Source: Deltaproteobacteria bacterium (GTDB lineage Bacteria; Desulfobacterota; Binatia; UBA9968). From it: DNA of 54,910 bases. Shown piece after piece: positions 53,539-54,910 of the stretch (the stretch's first letter is position 1; the number at the start of each line of letters is the position of its first letter). Location of the stretch: contig SHYW01000019.1 in NCBI GenBank assembly GCA_009692615.1, forward strand, positions 1 through 54,910, read 5' to 3'. The translations under genes and the position numbers were made by a program. The notes beneath the pieces are model-generated. The model was given only the letters and a program-made list of their open reading frames with translations, made no database searches and was not told where the DNA came from.

Positions 53539-54585
53539 ATGAGAATTATCGATCCCCAAGCGTCGGGCCGGAGGTGGCTGGTATGGGCTACGGCAAGTGT
53601 CATCACGCTGTCGGCCATTTATGGCATATTGATCCTGCGCCATTGGTGCGATAACAGCCACCGTATCGTCACGTTAATGGGCGAGATCGAAGGGCAGGCC
53701 AACCGCTTGAGCGCCATCGAGTGGGAAGCGATGTCGCGCAAGAGTTTGACACAAGAGCTGAAGCATTCCCGTCAGCAAGTGAGTAGTCAACTCGTTCGTG
53801 ACTTCAATGAATTGCGGCAGCATGTCGAGGACGAGAGCTTCTGGGAGATCCGGCGCGTCTACAGCGCATATGTCCAGGCCACTGACGAAGAGTTTCACTT
53901 GCTAGAGTCGGCGCGCTTTGCCGAAGCGCTCAAGGTCGACGACGACAAAGTCGACACCGCTTACGCCGAGCTCATCGATCTGATCAGCCGGGCGCGGCTG
54001 CGCTACACCGCCGCGGCGCGTTGGACGATGCTCGCCGTCGATATCGGCTCGTCATTGTTGTTAGTCTTGGCGGCGATTTCCATCGGCGTGTTGTTCAGCC
54101 GTTATGAACGGCTCCAGCGCGGCCGGCAGGTGCTCTTGGCGGAGCAAAAGGCGCTGCGCCGCAGCGAGCAGCGTTTTCGTTCGCTGGTGCACAACACCTC
54201 GGACATCATCGCGGTTCTCGACCCGCTGCCGCCGACGATTACCTTCGTCAGCGATTCGATCCGACGAATCCTTGGCCATCGGCCCGAGGATTTGATCGGC
54301 AGCGATATTTTCACCTATGTCCATCCCAACGACGCGGCGGTGATGCAACGGTTTATCGCTAGCTGTGCGTATAACGTCGGTGCCACGTACGTTGCTGAAG
54401 TGCGCATTCGCCACCACAACGGCGACTGGAGCGTGGTCGAGGCGTTTGGCGACAATCGCATGAACGACAGCGCGGTGCGCGGTATCGTCGTCAACTTCCG
54501 CGATGTTTCGGAGCGCAAACGCATCGAGGAAGATCCCGATCAACAGCAAATCGAACTCGAATTGTCGGAGCGAAAACTGCACTAA
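53539..54585 (+). CDS. PAS-domain membrane sensor without output domain
   Basis: The 348 residues have two membrane helices (about 13-35 and 160-186) flanking a 120-residue periplasmic helical sensor (with HSRQQVSSQLVRDFNELRQH). A cytoplasmic helix and one PAS/PAC domain follow (RFRSLVHNTSDIIAVLDP, GHRPEDLIG, NFRDVSERKRIEED). It stops at TAA (54583-54585) right after the PAC linker, where a GGDEF or histidine-kinase domain normally follows. The IS end begins 186 bases later. It may be a truncated sensor or one that signals through a partner. Confidence 0.8.
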   Translation: MRIIDPQASGRRWLVWATASVITLSAIYGILILRHWCDNSHRIVTLMGEIEGQANRLSAIEWEAMSRKSLTQELKHSRQQVSSQLVRDFNELRQHVEDESFWEIRRVYSAYVQATDEEFHLLESARFAEALKVDDDKVDTAYAELIDLISRARLRYTAAARWTMLAVDIGSSLLLVLAAISIGVLFSRYERLQRGRQVLLAEQKALRRSEQRFRSLVHNTSDIIAVLDPLPPTITFVSDSIRRILGHRPEDLIGSDIFTYVHPNDAAVMQRFIASCAYNVGATYVAEVRIRHHNGDWSVVEAFGDNRMNDSAVRGIVVNFRDVSERKRIEEDPDQQQIELELSERKLH

Positions 54586-54771
54586 GCCCGACGACGAATT
54601 CTCGTCGCCACGCTGACTGAATCGGCTCCGCCACTCTTACTTCGACGACCCTACGATGCGGTTTAAGGCGAAGCGAACTTTCACAGCGTCGTTAACCTTC
54701 ACAGACCTCAACGCCAGATCATCCGTGGTGCCGCAATTGTTCTATTCACCGTCGGTGATTTCCCATGTCGT
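54586..54771. other. Non-coding stretch up to the right IS end
   Basis: No convincing gene or RNA is seen. It contains words such as CGTCGTTAACCTTCACAG resembling parts of the IS end, and could be the decayed tail of the PAS gene. Confidence 0.4.
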
Positions 54772-54820
54772 GGCAACGTCAATATGTCATGTTAACAGCA
54801 ACGCGATTATGTCAGGGTAG
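54772..54820 (+). mobile_element. IS terminal inverted repeat, right copy
   Basis: This 49-base stretch matches the reverse complement of 91-140 (shared GGCAA, TTAAC, GCAACG, ATTATGTCAGGGT). It is oriented so that the element body would lie to the right, beyond 54820. The following 90 bases to the window end are not recognisable as the transposase start, so it is probably the other end of the element. Confidence 0.6.
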
Positions 54821-54910
54821 TGCGTTGGGTTGAGGTCGTAAGTTAGAAACCTGGCCATAGCGGAACCCCACCTTGTTGGAGTTGGTTCGATATAGGCCAA
54901 GTGTGTGCGT

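Overview
The window looks like a GC-rich chromosome segment of an uncultured Deltaproteobacteria-like lineage (Desulfobacterota or Binatota type). The main reasons are the gene order ftsH-folP-cdaA-cdaR-glmM-pdxJ-nnr-tsaE-lysC-cimA, which I know from Geobacter-like genomes, together with NrfHA, selenoproteins and several solute-binding proteins with no transporter genes beside them. The taxonomic call is inference. Both window edges carry near-identical inverted ends of one insertion-sequence family, so the window may be a contig broken at IS copies.

Layout. 1-140: transposase start and IS end. 254-13836: housekeeping block (FtsH, folate, c-di-AMP, GlmM, PdxJ, NnrDE, TsaE, LysC, CimA, CysE), without the acpS expected after pdxJ. 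13854-15228: repeat-flanked solute-binding gene and a truncated copy of the mnmA start. 15229-18686: mnmA, mtaB and rnc (tRNA and RNA maturation). 18724-28791: accessory region with a FAD/2Fe-2S oxidoreductase pair, small membrane proteins, DUF2071, HDOD, an amidohydrolase, a radical-SAM/SPASM protein and three genes each broken by one stop codon.

28820-36814 is the most unusual region. It holds a glycine-reductase-like system: a DHDPS-family enzyme, two paralogous solute-binding proteins, a GrdB homologue read through an in-frame TGA (selenocysteine, with a SECIS-like hairpin), two GrdE-like proteins of which only one keeps the cysteine expected to form the pyruvoyl group, and an S51 peptidase. 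No grdA, grdC or grdD is present. A second selenoprotein, a glutaredoxin with a UGPC active site, lies at 49337-49570 and has its own SECIS-like hairpin. Two independent UGA-plus-hairpin cases imply that the organism makes selenocysteine.

36843-43366: nrfHA (nrfA carries a one-base frameshift), then a stress block of DoxX, two ferritin-like proteins, a sigma-54 activator without a sensor domain and two universal stress proteins. Near-consensus -24/-12 promoters lie upstream of doxX and of the first Usp gene. 43375-54585: IlvA, an MbfA-like iron exporter, a Pcs-like phosphatidyltransferase, a GST, an M28 peptidase, the selenoglutaredoxin, an SDR, an NMT1-like protein, a YvlD-like membrane protein, class I aldolase and a PAS sensor without an output domain.

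Intergenic DNA is rich in short palindromic repeats of several families. No rRNA, tRNA, CRISPR array, prophage or classical riboswitch was recognised.
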